Below are positions 1 through 8,305 of a stretch of 23,223 bases of DNA, in pieces. Under the pieces are notes generated by a model, which was not told where the DNA came from, did not search any database, and saw nothing but the letters and a program-made list of their open reading frames with translations. The stretch comes from a virus. Position 1 is the first letter of the stretch. Every line of letters begins with the position of its first letter. A program made the translations under genes and the position numbers. Location: positions 1 to 23,223 of IMG/VR virus record IMGVR_UViG_3300021185_000491, one strand, 5' to 3'.

Positions 1-117
1 TCTGATGATTTGACCAGTGGATCATTCACGAACTACACGATCCAACATTTCAGGAAACGTATTGAGATCTACTCTGATCAACAGTTTCCATTTAAGATTT
101 ACAACATTGATATCTAG
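1..117 (+). CDS. C-terminal end of an unidentified protein (5' truncated by window edge)
   Basis: Frame 1 is open from the first base to a TAG at 115-117, encoding 38 residues that end in FPFKIYNIDI. The piece is rich in aromatic and charged residues, with a basic stretch around FRKRIEIYSD. The following 90 bases are non-coding and lead into an early promoter, so this gene looks like the last of an upstream unit. I do not recognise the family. An open frame of this length could occur by chance, but the protein-like composition and the position before a promoter favour a real gene end. Confidence 0.55.
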   Translation, partial: SDDLTSGSFTNYTIQHFRKRIEIYSDQQFPFKIYNIDI

Positions 118-206
118 CAGCTATAGAATCATTATTTAAAAGCGATAAATCGATTATAACAAACATCCAAACAGGAGTCAAGCTTTATTTTTAATTAATT
201 TACCGC

Positions 207-235
207 TTGACATCTGATTCAACATAGAGTATAAT
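207..235 (+). promoter_or_regulatory. Early (sigma70-type) promoter for gp55 operon
   Basis: A perfect -35 TTGACA (207-212), 17-base spacer and perfect -10 TATAAT (230-235) are read directly. Transcription would start near 241-242, giving a leader of about 28 bases that holds the AAGGAG ribosome site (257-262) before the gp55 ATG at 270. This is the form recognised by unmodified host RNA polymerase. Confidence 0.85.
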
Positions 236-269
236 GTACAGGACTTGATACCACAGAAGGAGAGGTCAT

Positions 270-773
270 ATGGCAAAAAGAGCCAAGAAGAATTATGTAA
301 ACAATAAAGACCTACTCGAATCACTCATCCAATACAAGGAAGCGTGTAGAGAGGCAGAAGATGCTGGCGAGGATTTACCACGAGTACCAAACTATATCGG
401 TGAGTGTATCTTTAAGATTGCGAATCGTCTTGCGACGAAACCAAACTTCTCTGGGTATTCTTACAAAGACGATATGATTTCAGATGGAATTGAGAACTGT
501 CTACAATACATTCACAATTTTGATCCAGAGAAATCCAAGAACCCATTTGCTTATTTCACGCAAATTATATGGTACGCATTCCTACGCAGGATTCAAAAAG
601 AAAAGAAACAACTATACATCAGATTTAAATCTTCGCAGAAGATGATCTCAGACATGCAGGTTGTTGACGGTGCAGAAGGATTGGTATCCATGGCAGAACC
701 GCCAGAATATATCAATGACTTCATCAGTGACTTTGAAGAAAAACTTACTAAGAAAAAGAACGAGGGCAAGTAA
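270..773 (+). CDS. 55: T4 gp55-like late-transcription sigma factor
   Basis: The 167-residue product matches the T4 gp55 family, especially the central block SGYSYKDDMISDGIENC followed by YIHNFDPEKSKNPFAYFTQI and WYAFLRRIQKEKKQ, the highly conserved sigma region-2-like core (about residues 60-115) that recognises the late octamer TATAAATA. T4 gp55 is about 185 residues. In T4, gp55 replaces the host sigma factor and is activated by the gp45 sliding clamp; gp45 is also encoded in this window. The C-terminal part contains YINDFISDFEEKL, which could include the hydrophobic/acidic clamp-binding element, although here it is followed by a short basic tail. The ATG at 270 has a strong AAGGAG site. 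The gene is first in a unit driven by the promoter at 207-235. Confidence 0.96.
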   Translation: MAKRAKKNYVNNKDLLESLIQYKEACREAEDAGEDLPRVPNYIGECIFKIANRLATKPNFSGYSYKDDMISDGIENCLQYIHNFDPEKSKNPFAYFTQIIWYAFLRRIQKEKKQLYIRFKSSQKMISDMQVVDGAEGLVSMAEPPEYINDFISDFEEKLTKKKNEGK

Positions 774-774
774 G

Positions 775-1410
775 ATGCAATATTATAAAATGGAACCGAC
801 TTACAAAAAGTCAGTAGTTGAAAACACTACGTTCATGAAAGCAATCGATGGTGGACATAAAGTAGAAGGTGGTAACACACTATGGGCAACTCTTGAAGTT
901 GGTTGGCGTTGGGGATCATGGGTAGTCAGTGTCCCAGAGTCTGAAGAAGAAATCATGGACTTTGCCAATAACAAAGTCGGTAGTCTTACAGAAGGTGACA
1001 GTCGTTACTACAAAACTATTAGAGAAGTATACGATGATTATGTGAGTGGCGATGCAACTTTGTTACAACAACAAATTATTGATCTCCAATCTGCATTTCT
1101 TCCAGACGTTAGTGAAGCATGTACATTCCATGAAGTCGATGACTACGATGCGGAGATGGAGGAAACTTGGGATGGTTGTTGGGAAGACTGGACAATCAAT
1201 CAGTTCTGTCAACCAGATGCGGATGGATATCTTGATGAAGAAGAATTACAAGCATACTTGGAAAACGTAGAAGAAGCTTGGCAAGAAGACGCATGGTCTG
1301 CACTCGAAAACTTGGACTTCTTAGAAGAAGGTAGTGAATTCGAAATTCACAGTGCTATCACACTGAAACCTTGTGACGAAAACGGACGGGTGGCTGGCGA
1401 AGAGGAATAA
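775..1410 (+). CDS. Acidic hypothetical protein with an EF-hand-like loop
   Basis: I chose the ATG at 775, one base after the gp55 stop, because the open frame upstream of it lies inside gp55; the product is 211 residues. It is strongly acidic and Trp-rich in the second half. Residues 146-157 read Q-P-D-A-D-G-Y-L-D-E-E-E and are followed by LQAYLE. This fits an EF-hand calcium loop (acidic positions 3, 5, 9 and 12, Gly at 6, hydrophobic at 8) except that position 1 is Gln instead of Asp. No second loop is evident. I do not recognise the family otherwise. The tight spacing to gp55 and to the next gene (3 bases) places it in the gp55 operon. Confidence 0.85.
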   Translation: MQYYKMEPTYKKSVVENTTFMKAIDGGHKVEGGNTLWATLEVGWRWGSWVVSVPESEEEIMDFANNKVGSLTEGDSRYYKTIREVYDDYVSGDATLLQQQIIDLQSAFLPDVSEACTFHEVDDYDAEMEETWDGCWEDWTINQFCQPDADGYLDEEELQAYLENVEEAWQEDAWSALENLDFLEEGSEFEIHSAITLKPCDENGRVAGEEE

Positions 1411-1413
1411 AGA

Positions 1414-1881
1414 ATGAGAATTCTAATTTATGGATTGCCAGGATCTGGTAAGTCCACTCTTGCGGCACCGTTGGCGAGACTTGTTAACGGTGTCCACTTA
1501 AATGCAGATAGAATACGTGAAGAATACAACGACTGGGACTTCACCACAGAAGGACGTATGCGTCAAGCGGCACGTATGAAGTATCTTGCTGATGGAGTTG
1601 TCAAGGCGGGTAAGACTGTAATCGCAGACTTTATCTGTCCTACAGTCGAATCACGTATGTTGTTCAATGCAGATTTCGCAGTGTGGATGGATACTATTCA
1701 AGAGGGTAGGTTCGAAGACACTAATAAGATATTCGAAGTTCCACACATTGATGAGTATGATTACCACGTCTCTAAGTGGTTCAATGATACACATGCACAA
1801 CTTGCCCCAGTCCTAGAGAAATGGCTCGACTGTAATGCCGAGGGATCTCGTGGGTTGACGTGGGAAATGAATAGGAGATAA
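1414..1881 (+). CDS. P-loop kinase, adenylylsulfate (APS) kinase-like
   Basis: The 155-residue protein starts with a beta strand and Walker A, GLPGSGKST (residues 7-15). HLNADRIREEYNDWDF follows, corresponding to the LDGDNIR...LGF region of CysC-type APS kinases, then KAGKTVIADFICPT, which aligns with the family block GxxVIxAFISP. APS kinases phosphorylate adenylylsulfate to PAPS, the sulfate donor for sulfotransferases. The protein is shorter than typical CysC (about 200 residues), and the exact substrate is inferred; another small-molecule or polynucleotide kinase of the same superfamily is possible. The next gene, 1 base away, is a nucleotidyltransferase, and a sulfotransferase is encoded at 10498, which supports a role in sulfate activation. 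Confidence 0.7.
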   Translation: MRILIYGLPGSGKSTLAAPLARLVNGVHLNADRIREEYNDWDFTTEGRMRQAARMKYLADGVVKAGKTVIADFICPTVESRMLFNADFAVWMDTIQEGRFEDTNKIFEVPHIDEYDYHVSKWFNDTHAQLAPVLEKWLDCNAEGSRGLTWEMNRR

Positions 1882-1882
1882 C

Positions 1883-2296
1883 ATGCCAGGCGTTTTTAAT
1901 AAATTCATTCCAACTGTACAAATGCTTGGAAGATGGCAACCTTGGCATCCTGGCCATACTGCACTCTTTAAGAAAGCGGTATCGATTACTGGTCAAGTCT
2001 GCATTCAGATCCGAACAGTACCACGAGACATTGATGCCAGTGGTGGTAGAACCATGGTACAGAATGATAATCCATTCAACGCAATGGATGTTGAAAACAA
2101 CATAATTAAGGAACTTGAAAAAGAGGGCTTTACATACGGTGAAAAGTATGTTATAATGCAGGTTCCTAACATTGTTGATATTAGTTATGGTCGTGGAGTG
2201 GGTTACACATTCACTGAACACGATCTTGGTGAAGAAGTTCACGACATCAGTGCAACAAAGATTCGGAAGCAAATGAGAGATGACGGAGAACTATGA
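1883..2296 (+). CDS. HxGH-type nucleotidyltransferase (adenylyl/cytidylyltransferase superfamily)
   Basis: The 137-residue protein carries both signatures of the superfamily. These are GRWQPWHPGH (residues 16-25, with the HxGH at 22-25) and a C-terminal ISATKIR (122-128), equivalent to the ISxTxIR element that binds the nucleotide phosphates. NMN, phosphopantetheine and FMN adenylyltransferases share these, and ATP sulfurylase has the related HxxH and ISGTxLR. Pairing with the APS-kinase-like gene just upstream suggests sulfate adenylation, but the length and motif spelling fit a generic NMNAT/cytidylyltransferase equally well, so the substrate is open. The gene ends 1 base before gp47, placing it in the gp55-gp46 operon. 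Confidence 0.8.
   Translation: MPGVFNKFIPTVQMLGRWQPWHPGHTALFKKAVSITGQVCIQIRTVPRDIDASGGRTMVQNDNPFNAMDVENNIIKELEKEGFTYGEKYVIMQVPNIVDISYGRGVGYTFTEHDLGEEVHDISATKIRKQMRDDGEL
2129..2157 (+). promoter_or_regulatory. Possible internal promoter upstream of gp47
   Basis: TTTACA (2129-2134), 17 bases and a perfect TATAAT (2152-2157) lie inside the nucleotidyltransferase gene, about 140 bases before gp47. It matches 11 of 12 consensus positions. Coding constraint and base composition could produce this by chance, so it is a candidate only. Confidence 0.35.
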
Positions 2297-3361
2297 ATGA
2301 AGATTGCTTTAATAACAGATATGCACATAGGAGTGCGTGGAGACAGTAAAGTATTTCTGGATAACCAAGAACGGTTCTTCTCAAATGTATTCTTTCCATA
2401 CTTGGATGAGAACAAGATCGACACTGTGTTCGACTTGGGGGATACCTTTGATAGAAGAAAGTTTATCAACTACAATACATTAAAACGTGGTAAGGAGTTC
2501 TATTTTGATGAACTTCAGAAACGTAATATAGAATATCATGCACTGGTGGGGAATCACTCAGTGTATTATACAAATACAAATGACATCAACAGTATGGATC
2601 TGTTGCTGCGAGAGTACACGAACTTTACCCTTTATGAACATGAAGCTGTTGAAGTTACGAAAGGCTCTACCAAATTTCTAATGACACCATGGATCACTAA
2701 AGACAACCGTGACACAATCCTTTCAAAGGTTTCGATGTCGAATGCGGATGTCTTGTTAGGTCACCTTGAAGTAAAAGGTTTTGAGATGATGAGAGGACAA
2801 ACATGTTCTCATGGTCTTGACATGGATATATTTAAATCTTTTGAAAACGTTTATTCTGGACACTTCCACCACCCATCACGGTACTCCAATATTGAATATC
2901 TTGGTGCACCTTATGAGATGACTTGGTCAGACTACGAAGGTAAACGTGGTTTCCATATCTTTGATACTGAAACAAAAGACTTGACATTTATTGCGAATCC
3001 GTATAGAATGTTTCATAAGATCGATTATGACGACGAAGATATGAGTATCGATGATATTAATAATCTCGACTTGTCTATGTTAGAAGATGCGTACATTAAG
3101 GTTATCGTGAAGAATCGCACGAATGCGTACATGTATGACTTGTTCATGAACAAACTAGCTGACAGTGGCGCAACAGATATCAAGTCAATTGATGATTCGT
3201 TGAACCTCGAAAACGTTGGTGCAGAAGAGATCTTAGACGAAACTAAGGATACAAAAGAAATATTGTATCAGTACATTGATGGGTTAGACACTCAGGTTGA
3301 TAAAGTAAAGGTGAAGAGTTTGATTAATGAATTATATTTTGAGGCGTTGAATCTTGGATGA
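2297..3361 (+). CDS. 47: gp47-like recombination nuclease subunit (SbcD/Mre11 family)
   Basis: The 354-residue protein is the T4 gp47/SbcD/Mre11 metallophosphoesterase (T4 gp47 is 339 residues). Phosphoesterase motifs appear in order: TDMHIG (residues 7-12), the DLGDTFDRR metal-binding block (residues 46-54), and LVGNHSVYY with the GNH motif. Later come GHLEVKG and SGHFHHPS, supplying the distal metal-binding histidines. With gp46 it forms the Mn-dependent nuclease that resects double-strand ends for recombination-dependent replication. The ATG at 2297 follows a GGAG site at 2285-2288, and the 3' end overlaps gp46 by ATGA, so the two subunits are translationally coupled. Confidence 0.96.
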   Translation: MKIALITDMHIGVRGDSKVFLDNQERFFSNVFFPYLDENKIDTVFDLGDTFDRRKFINYNTLKRGKEFYFDELQKRNIEYHALVGNHSVYYTNTNDINSMDLLLREYTNFTLYEHEAVEVTKGSTKFLMTPWITKDNRDTILSKVSMSNADVLLGHLEVKGFEMMRGQTCSHGLDMDIFKSFENVYSGHFHHPSRYSNIEYLGAPYEMTWSDYEGKRGFHIFDTETKDLTFIANPYRMFHKIDYDDEDMSIDDINNLDLSMLEDAYIKVIVKNRTNAYMYDLFMNKLADSGATDIKSIDDSLNLENVGAEEILDETKDTKEILYQYIDGLDTQVDKVKVKSLINELYFEALNLG

Positions 3362-5070
3362 GAATACAATTTAAGCAGGTTCGCTATAAGAACATACTAT
3401 CCACTGGTAATGTCTTCACTAAACTTGAGTTAGACAGAAATACATCCACTCTGATTAGTGGTACTAATGGTGCAGGTAAGTCTACACTATTAGATGCTAT
3501 CACGTTTGGACTGTATGGTAAACCATTCCGTAAGATCAACAAGGGACAGTTGATGAACTCTATTAACAAGAAAGAATTGTTAGTAGAGATTGACTTTTCT
3601 GTTGGTGGGGCAGAGTACACTGTTCGCAGAGGTATGAAACCAAACCTATTTGAAATCATCAAGAATGGTAAACTCGTTGATCAAGATGCAGCGGTAAAGG
3701 ATTACCAATCATACTTGGAGTCATCCATTCTTGGTATCAACTATAAATCGTTCAACCAGATTGTTGTACTTGGTAGTGCAACGTATGTTCCGTTTATGGA
3801 ACTACCTGCGAGTACTCGTCGTGATATCATTGAAGATCTACTTGATATCCAAGTGTTCAGTACTATGAACCTTCTTGCGAAGGATCGTATTGTTGAGAAC
3901 CGTACAGGTCTCACAGAGAACTCGTATCAAACAGAACTGGTAGAACAACGCATTGATAGTGCGAAAGATCATAACGAATCAATTCGAAAGATCCGCAAGG
4001 TAGAAGTAGAAAAGATCCGTGAGAAGATGCAGGTTCATATCGAAAAGATTGAAAGCTGTAAAGATATAATCGAAGGGATTGAAGTACAGATCGATGAGTT
4101 GTACGTACAAATCTCTGATAAGGCAGATGTAGATAAGAAGATTAAAGAAGCAACAGATATACGTAGAGACCTTGGTCAAAACCTACGTAACTTTGTGAAA
4201 GACTTGAACTTCTATCACGACAACGATAATTGTCCTGTCTGTAAACAAGGGATTGAACATGACTTTAAAGAGACAGTTGTTAAAGAAAAAGAAGACAAGA
4301 AAATCAAAATTGAAAGCGGTATGGTTGAAATCGATAAACGAATCGAAGAGTACCAAAGAAGATTTGCTGACATCACAGAAGTAGAAAGTCAAGTTCAGAA
4401 TAAGAACTTGGAAATCAAAGAGAACCGTAGTGAGATCAGAATTGCAAAGAATGCATTACTATCTTATAAAGGTGATCTTGATAAAGCTGAACAACAGGTT
4501 GAGGAAGTAGACACATCTAAACTAAAAGGTTTTCAAAACGAATTAAATGGTTTGATTACAGAACGTACAGATATGTTAGATCATCAGTCAGTACTAGGTG
4601 TCCTTTCGAATATATTAAAAGACGGTGGTATCAAGGCGAGAATTATCGCACAGTACATTCCTGTAATGAACAAACTTATCAATAAATACTTGGGTGCGTT
4701 TGATCTGTTCGTAGACTTCCGATTAGATGAGAACTTCAATGAAGTGATCAAGTCTCGTTTCCGTGACACGTTTTCATATGCATCATTCTCAGAAGGTGAG
4801 AAACTTCGTATTACATTGTCTATCATGCTTGCGTGGCGATCAGTTGCCAAACTGCGTAATAGTGTGAGTACGAACCTACTTCTACTAGATGAGACACTTG
4901 ACGGTGCAATGGACGGTGCAGGTATCGATAGTTTGATCGAAACACTGCATAACTTGAATGCAGATGACAATATCTTTGTGATATCTCACAGAGGTGATCA
5001 GTTTGGTGATAAGTTTACATCACACGTCAAGTTTAACAAAGTCAAGAACTTTAGTGAAATTGCAGCTTGA
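3358..5070 (+). CDS. 46: gp46-like recombination nuclease ATPase (SbcC/Rad50 family)
   Basis: The 570-residue product has the full SMC/Rad50 layout. Walker A is GTNGAGKST (35-43) and the Q-loop region contains YKSFNQIVVLGS. Two charged coiled-coil arms flank a zinc hook C-P-V-C at 292-295. The ABC signature is FSEGEKLR (477-484), Walker B is LLLLDE with D511 and E512, and the H-loop is ISHR with H544. The arms are short, as in T4 gp46 (560 residues). Partner of gp47 in end resection at recombination intermediates. It starts at an ATGA overlap with gp47, and its stop codon lies within the -35 element of the promoter at 5067. Confidence 0.96.
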   Translation: MRIQFKQVRYKNILSTGNVFTKLELDRNTSTLISGTNGAGKSTLLDAITFGLYGKPFRKINKGQLMNSINKKELLVEIDFSVGGAEYTVRRGMKPNLFEIIKNGKLVDQDAAVKDYQSYLESSILGINYKSFNQIVVLGSATYVPFMELPASTRRDIIEDLLDIQVFSTMNLLAKDRIVENRTGLTENSYQTELVEQRIDSAKDHNESIRKIRKVEVEKIREKMQVHIEKIESCKDIIEGIEVQIDELYVQISDKADVDKKIKEATDIRRDLGQNLRNFVKDLNFYHDNDNCPVCKQGIEHDFKETVVKEKEDKKIKIESGMVEIDKRIEEYQRRFADITEVESQVQNKNLEIKENRSEIRIAKNALLSYKGDLDKAEQQVEEVDTSKLKGFQNELNGLITERTDMLDHQSVLGVLSNILKDGGIKARIIAQYIPVMNKLINKYLGAFDLFVDFRLDENFNEVIKSRFRDTFSYASFSEGEKLRITLSIMLAWRSVAKLRNSVSTNLLLLDETLDGAMDGAGIDSLIETLHNLNADDNIFVISHRGDQFGDKFTSHVKFNKVKNFSEIAA

Positions 5071-5095
5071 CAATCTAAGGAGAATGTAGTACAAT
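5067..5095 (+). promoter_or_regulatory. Early-type promoter overlapping the next start codon
   Basis: TTGACA (5067-5072), 17 bases, TACAAT (5090-5095): 11 of 12 consensus positions. The -35 includes the gp46 stop TGA, the spacer contains the AAGGAGA ribosome site (5077-5083) and the -10 overlaps the ATG at 5094. If active, the RNA would begin near 5102, inside the small gene, and would serve the gene at 5295 and gp43. Confidence 0.55.
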
Positions 5096-5282
5096 GTGGG
5101 CATTAGTGTTTATATACTTTTACGATACCGTTCCATATGTGGAGTTGGTGACTAAACATGACGATATGATTGAGTGCTTCCATGCACGAGAAAAACTCGC
5201 TGTTGATGTTGGTAAAGGTGATGGACACTTTAAAACAGGACAACAAGCCCTCTGTATAAACCTAGGCGGAACTGAAACCTAA
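5094..5282 (+). CDS. Small hypothetical protein
   Basis: This 62-residue protein begins MWALVFIYFYDTVPYVE, a hydrophobic aromatic N-terminus, followed by a charged segment containing CFHAREKLAVDVGKGDGHF. I know no function. An AAGGAGA ribosome site lies 10 bases before the ATG, and the gene fits tightly between gp46 and the next small gene in the same direction. The N-terminal stretch contains Asp and is too short for a convincing membrane helix. Real-gene status rests on position, ribosome site and composition. Confidence 0.72.
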   Translation: MWALVFIYFYDTVPYVELVTKHDDMIECFHAREKLAVDVGKGDGHFKTGQQALCINLGGTET

Positions 5283-5294
5283 AGGACGTGCATC

Positions 5295-5579
5295 ATGCAA
5301 TACTCCGATATATCCTTCAAACCAACAAAAGTTCCACTAGGAATACAGGCAAGAATCTCATACGATAGTTATGAACTATCTATCGTACAGAACGAGTGTT
5401 CCTATGGAAACGAATTGGGTCTTTTTGAGATTGCGGTCTACAAAGATAAACAACAAACACCTCTAGAAGGTGTGACAGAAGATGGGGATACTGTAAAAGG
5501 GTTCTTGACACAAGACATGATTTCTGGTATACTTACTAAGATGACAGAGATCACACAAGAATCAGGAGTACAGTTATAG
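5295..5579 (+). CDS. Hypothetical protein upstream of gp43
   Basis: This 94-residue protein of mixed alpha/beta character contains YELSIVQNECSYGNELGLFEIAVY and ends TEITQESGVQL. I see no known motif. Its TAG stop overlaps the GTG start of gp43 by one base (TAGTG), so translation of the polymerase is probably coupled to it. The context suggests a T4-type replication-region accessory protein, but this is inference. Confidence 0.85.
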   Translation: MQYSDISFKPTKVPLGIQARISYDSYELSIVQNECSYGNELGLFEIAVYKDKQQTPLEGVTEDGDTVKGFLTQDMISGILTKMTEITQESGVQL

Positions 5580-8116
5580 TGGTAAACTTCTACACAAGCG
5601 TAGAACGGTTTGGTCAAAAGATATTGACCAGAGGTTACGAGAACGGTAAACGTTTCTCTCGTAAGGTTCCGTTCAAACCATCTCTATATCTGCAGTCTGC
5701 CAAAGGTGAAGGGGACTTCCGTTCCTTGGAAGGTAACTTCCCTCTCAAGAAGATGACCTTTGACTCCATGCAGGAAGCGAAGACTTTTGTAGAAGATTAC
5801 AAAGATGTGACCAACTTCAAAGTCTGTGGTACAACTAACTACGTTGCACAGTACATCCAAGAAACATATCCAGGCGACATTCAGTTCAACGTCGAAGACA
5901 TCAACATCTTCTCGTTTGATATTGAGGTTGACATCAGTGATGGTTATGCAGATATCAATACTGCAGACAAAGAGATCACGTCGATTGCAATCAAGTCTTC
6001 TAAGTCTGATACCTACCACTTGTTGGGACGTAAAGACTACGACAAAGATGCAACGATTACTGGGATCGATCCTGATGACATCCAGTTCATGAAGTTTGAC
6101 ACTGAGAAAGCTTTACTTCTACGGTTCATTCAGATCTGGAAGAATGATTTCCCTGATATCGTTACTGGTTGGAACGTTGAGTACTTTGACGTTCAATACA
6201 TTGTGACACGCATCATTCGTTTGATGGGTGAGAACACTGCGAAGTCACTCTCACCTTGGGGTAACATCCGTCAATCTTCACGTGAGATGTATGGTAAACC
6301 TCAGAGTACTTGGACTATCTCAGGTGTCTCAGTTGTCGACTACATGGACGCATTCAAAAAGTTCGGATACAAGTACGGTACACAAGAGACGTACAAGTTG
6401 GATCACATCGCACACGTTGTGTTGGGTGAGAAGAAACTTGACTACTCTGAGTATGGTAACCTTACTGGATTGTACGAACAGAACCCCCAACTCTACTTGG
6501 ACTATAACCTCAAAGACACACAACTTATCCAACGCATGGAAGACGAGACTGGACTGATGTCCCTCGTTATGACTATGGCGTATGGTGGTGGTGTTAACTT
6601 GCGTGATGCGTTCGGTACTGTGGGTATCTGGGAGACAACGATCTATCGTCGTCTTCTGAATGACGGTATTGCACCACCTCTTAAAGATGGTGCAGGTCAA
6701 CGTGGTGATGAACTGGTTGGTGGTTACGTGAAAGATCCTAAAGTTGGGATGCACCCTTGGGTGGTGTCCTTTGACTTGAACTCTCTGTATCCACACTTGA
6801 TGTTGCAGTACAATATGTCACCAGAGACTTTGGTGAAACAACGGTTGGAGTCTGTGTCTCAGGAAATGGTGTTGGAAGGTAATTACCAGAACCCCGATCC
6901 ATCTGTATCAGTTGCGGCAAACGGTGTTTGTTTTTCTAATGAGAAGATTGGTATCATCCCTCAGATCATTGATGAGTACTATGGTCGTCGTTCTGAGATT
7001 AAGAAAGAGATGTTGAAGGTCGAACAGGCACTTGAAGATGCGACAGATCCTGCAATGATCAAGAAACTCAAGTCTCAAGTGACGCAACTTCACAACTCGC
7101 AGATGTCTATCAAGATCTCTATGAACTCGTTGTATGGTGCGACTGCAAACGTTTACTTCCTCTACTACATTATGGAATTCGCAGAAGCGATCACTGTCTC
7201 AGGTCAGTTGTCCATTCGTTGGGCGCAGAAGTCTGTGAACGAGTACTTGAACAAACTGTTGAAGACAGAAGGTGAAGACTACATCGTCTACATCGATACT
7301 GACTCTATCTACGTAAACTTCGGTCCTCTGATTGAAGAGGTGTTCGGTACGGTTGACATCAGTCGTAAACAAGGTGAAGAGTTCCTCGACAAGATCTGTG
7401 GAACAAAGATCGAAGCGATCCTAGACAAGGGTTACCAAGAACTATCTGAGATCATGGGATCTTACCGTCAAGCTATGTTCATGAAACGTGAGAAGATCAC
7501 TGACAAGTCTGTGTTCATTGCGAAGAAACGTTACATCATGAATGCACTCAACTCTGAAGGTGTTCACTACGAGACACCTAAGATATCTGTTACTGGTCTC
7601 GAATCAGTACGTTCATCTACTCCCCAGATTTGTCGTGACACACTCAAAGAGACTTTCAAGGTTATTATGGAAGGTACTGAAGAGAACGTGCAGGACTTCA
7701 TCGCAGAGTTCAAGGATAAGTTCTACAAGTTACCACCAGAAGATATTGCGAAGAACTCTGGTACGAATAGTATCGAGTCTTATATGCATCAAGGTGGATA
7801 TAAGAAGGGTTGTCCTATGCACGTGCGTGGATGTATCCTCTTCAATCAATTCCTCAAGTCGAAAGATCTCGACAAGAGATACGAATCGATCCAATCAGGT
7901 GACAAGATTAAGTTTGTCTATCTGAAACAACCGAACCCAGTGAAAGAGAATATGATCTCATTCCCAGGCGTTCTACCACCAGAGTTCGAACTGCAACAGT
8001 ACATAGATTACGAGAAACAGTTCGAGAAAGTTTTCCTTGGCCCGATTGAACCAATCCTAGAAGCGATTGGTTGGGTTCCAGAGAAGATAAACACACTAGA
8101 AGATTTCTTTGTATAG
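5579..8116 (+). CDS. 43: gp43-like DNA polymerase (family B) with 3'-5' exonuclease
   Basis: The 845-residue protein has every family B landmark. Exo I is FDIE (D114, E116), Exo II is GWNVEYFDVQYI and Exo III is YNLKDTQLI. Pol motif A is DLNSLYPH (from D399), motif B is KISMNSLYG (from K512) and motif C is YIDTDSIY (D573 and D575). A KKRY element follows. The length is close to T4 gp43 (898). The C-terminus, INTLEDFFV, resembles the sliding-clamp-binding tail of T4-type polymerases. The start is a GTG overlapping the previous stop as TAGTG; no ATG lies nearby. It lies between gp46 and the accessory block, whereas in T4 it follows regA. Confidence 0.97.
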   Translation: MVNFYTSVERFGQKILTRGYENGKRFSRKVPFKPSLYLQSAKGEGDFRSLEGNFPLKKMTFDSMQEAKTFVEDYKDVTNFKVCGTTNYVAQYIQETYPGDIQFNVEDINIFSFDIEVDISDGYADINTADKEITSIAIKSSKSDTYHLLGRKDYDKDATITGIDPDDIQFMKFDTEKALLLRFIQIWKNDFPDIVTGWNVEYFDVQYIVTRIIRLMGENTAKSLSPWGNIRQSSREMYGKPQSTWTISGVSVVDYMDAFKKFGYKYGTQETYKLDHIAHVVLGEKKLDYSEYGNLTGLYEQNPQLYLDYNLKDTQLIQRMEDETGLMSLVMTMAYGGGVNLRDAFGTVGIWETTIYRRLLNDGIAPPLKDGAGQRGDELVGGYVKDPKVGMHPWVVSFDLNSLYPHLMLQYNMSPETLVKQRLESVSQEMVLEGNYQNPDPSVSVAANGVCFSNEKIGIIPQIIDEYYGRRSEIKKEMLKVEQALEDATDPAMIKKLKSQVTQLHNSQMSIKISMNSLYGATANVYFLYYIMEFAEAITVSGQLSIRWAQKSVNEYLNKLLKTEGEDYIVYIDTDSIYVNFGPLIEEVFGTVDISRKQGEEFLDKICGTKIEAILDKGYQELSEIMGSYRQAMFMKREKITDKSVFIAKKRYIMNALNSEGVHYETPKISVTGLESVRSSTPQICRDTLKETFKVIMEGTEENVQDFIAEFKDKFYKLPPEDIAKNSGTNSIESYMHQGGYKKGCPMHVRGCILFNQFLKSKDLDKRYESIQSGDKIKFVYLKQPNPVKENMISFPGVLPPEFELQQYIDYEKQFEKVFLGPIEPILEAIGWVPEKINTLEDFFV

Positions 8117-8125
8117 GAGGCAACT

Positions 8126-8305
8126 GTGGAAAAGATTGAACGCAGACTAAAACATCTGGAAGATAGTCACTCGCACCAACACAACATAGTAGAAACATTG
8201 ATTGCTGAGAAAGCACCAGAATACACAATTATAAAAGCGAAGAAAGAAAAACTTCGCATTAAAGATATGATAGAAAACTTGAAAGGAAACATCAATGGTC
8301 GATAA
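8126..8305 (+). CDS. Small DUF465/SlyX-like coiled-coil protein
   Basis: This 59-residue gene starts at GTG 8126 behind a perfect AGGAGG (8115-8120) with 5-base spacing. The product begins MEKIERRLKHLEDSHSHQH, then contains APEYTIIKAKKEKLRIKDMI. This resembles the YdcH/DUF465 pattern, a helical hairpin with HLE...H followed by a charged KKEKLxIKD helix. It overlaps the next gene by 11 bases, implying translational coupling. The function of DUF465 proteins is not well defined. The GTG start and short length make it easy to miss, but ribosome site and composition are convincing. Confidence 0.78.
   Translation: MEKIERRLKHLEDSHSHQHNIVETLIAEKAPEYTIIKAKKEKLRIKDMIENLKGNINGR

Noticed and set aside
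661-774. Upstream extension of the EF-hand-like protein into gp55
   Set aside because: It overlaps the conserved gp55 frame, and the ATG at 775 follows the gp55 stop by one base.
1781-2272. 163-residue minus-strand frame opposite the nucleotidyltransferase
   Set aside because: Low-complexity Phe/Asn/Cys-rich shadow of a motif-bearing plus-strand gene.
1883-2296. Firm call as ATP sulfurylase
   Set aside because: The HxGH and ISxTxIR motifs are shared across the superfamily, and the protein is far shorter than ATP sulfurylases.
2978-3008. TTGACA followed by TATAGA inside gp47
   Set aside because: The spacing is about 15 bases and the -10 is poor.
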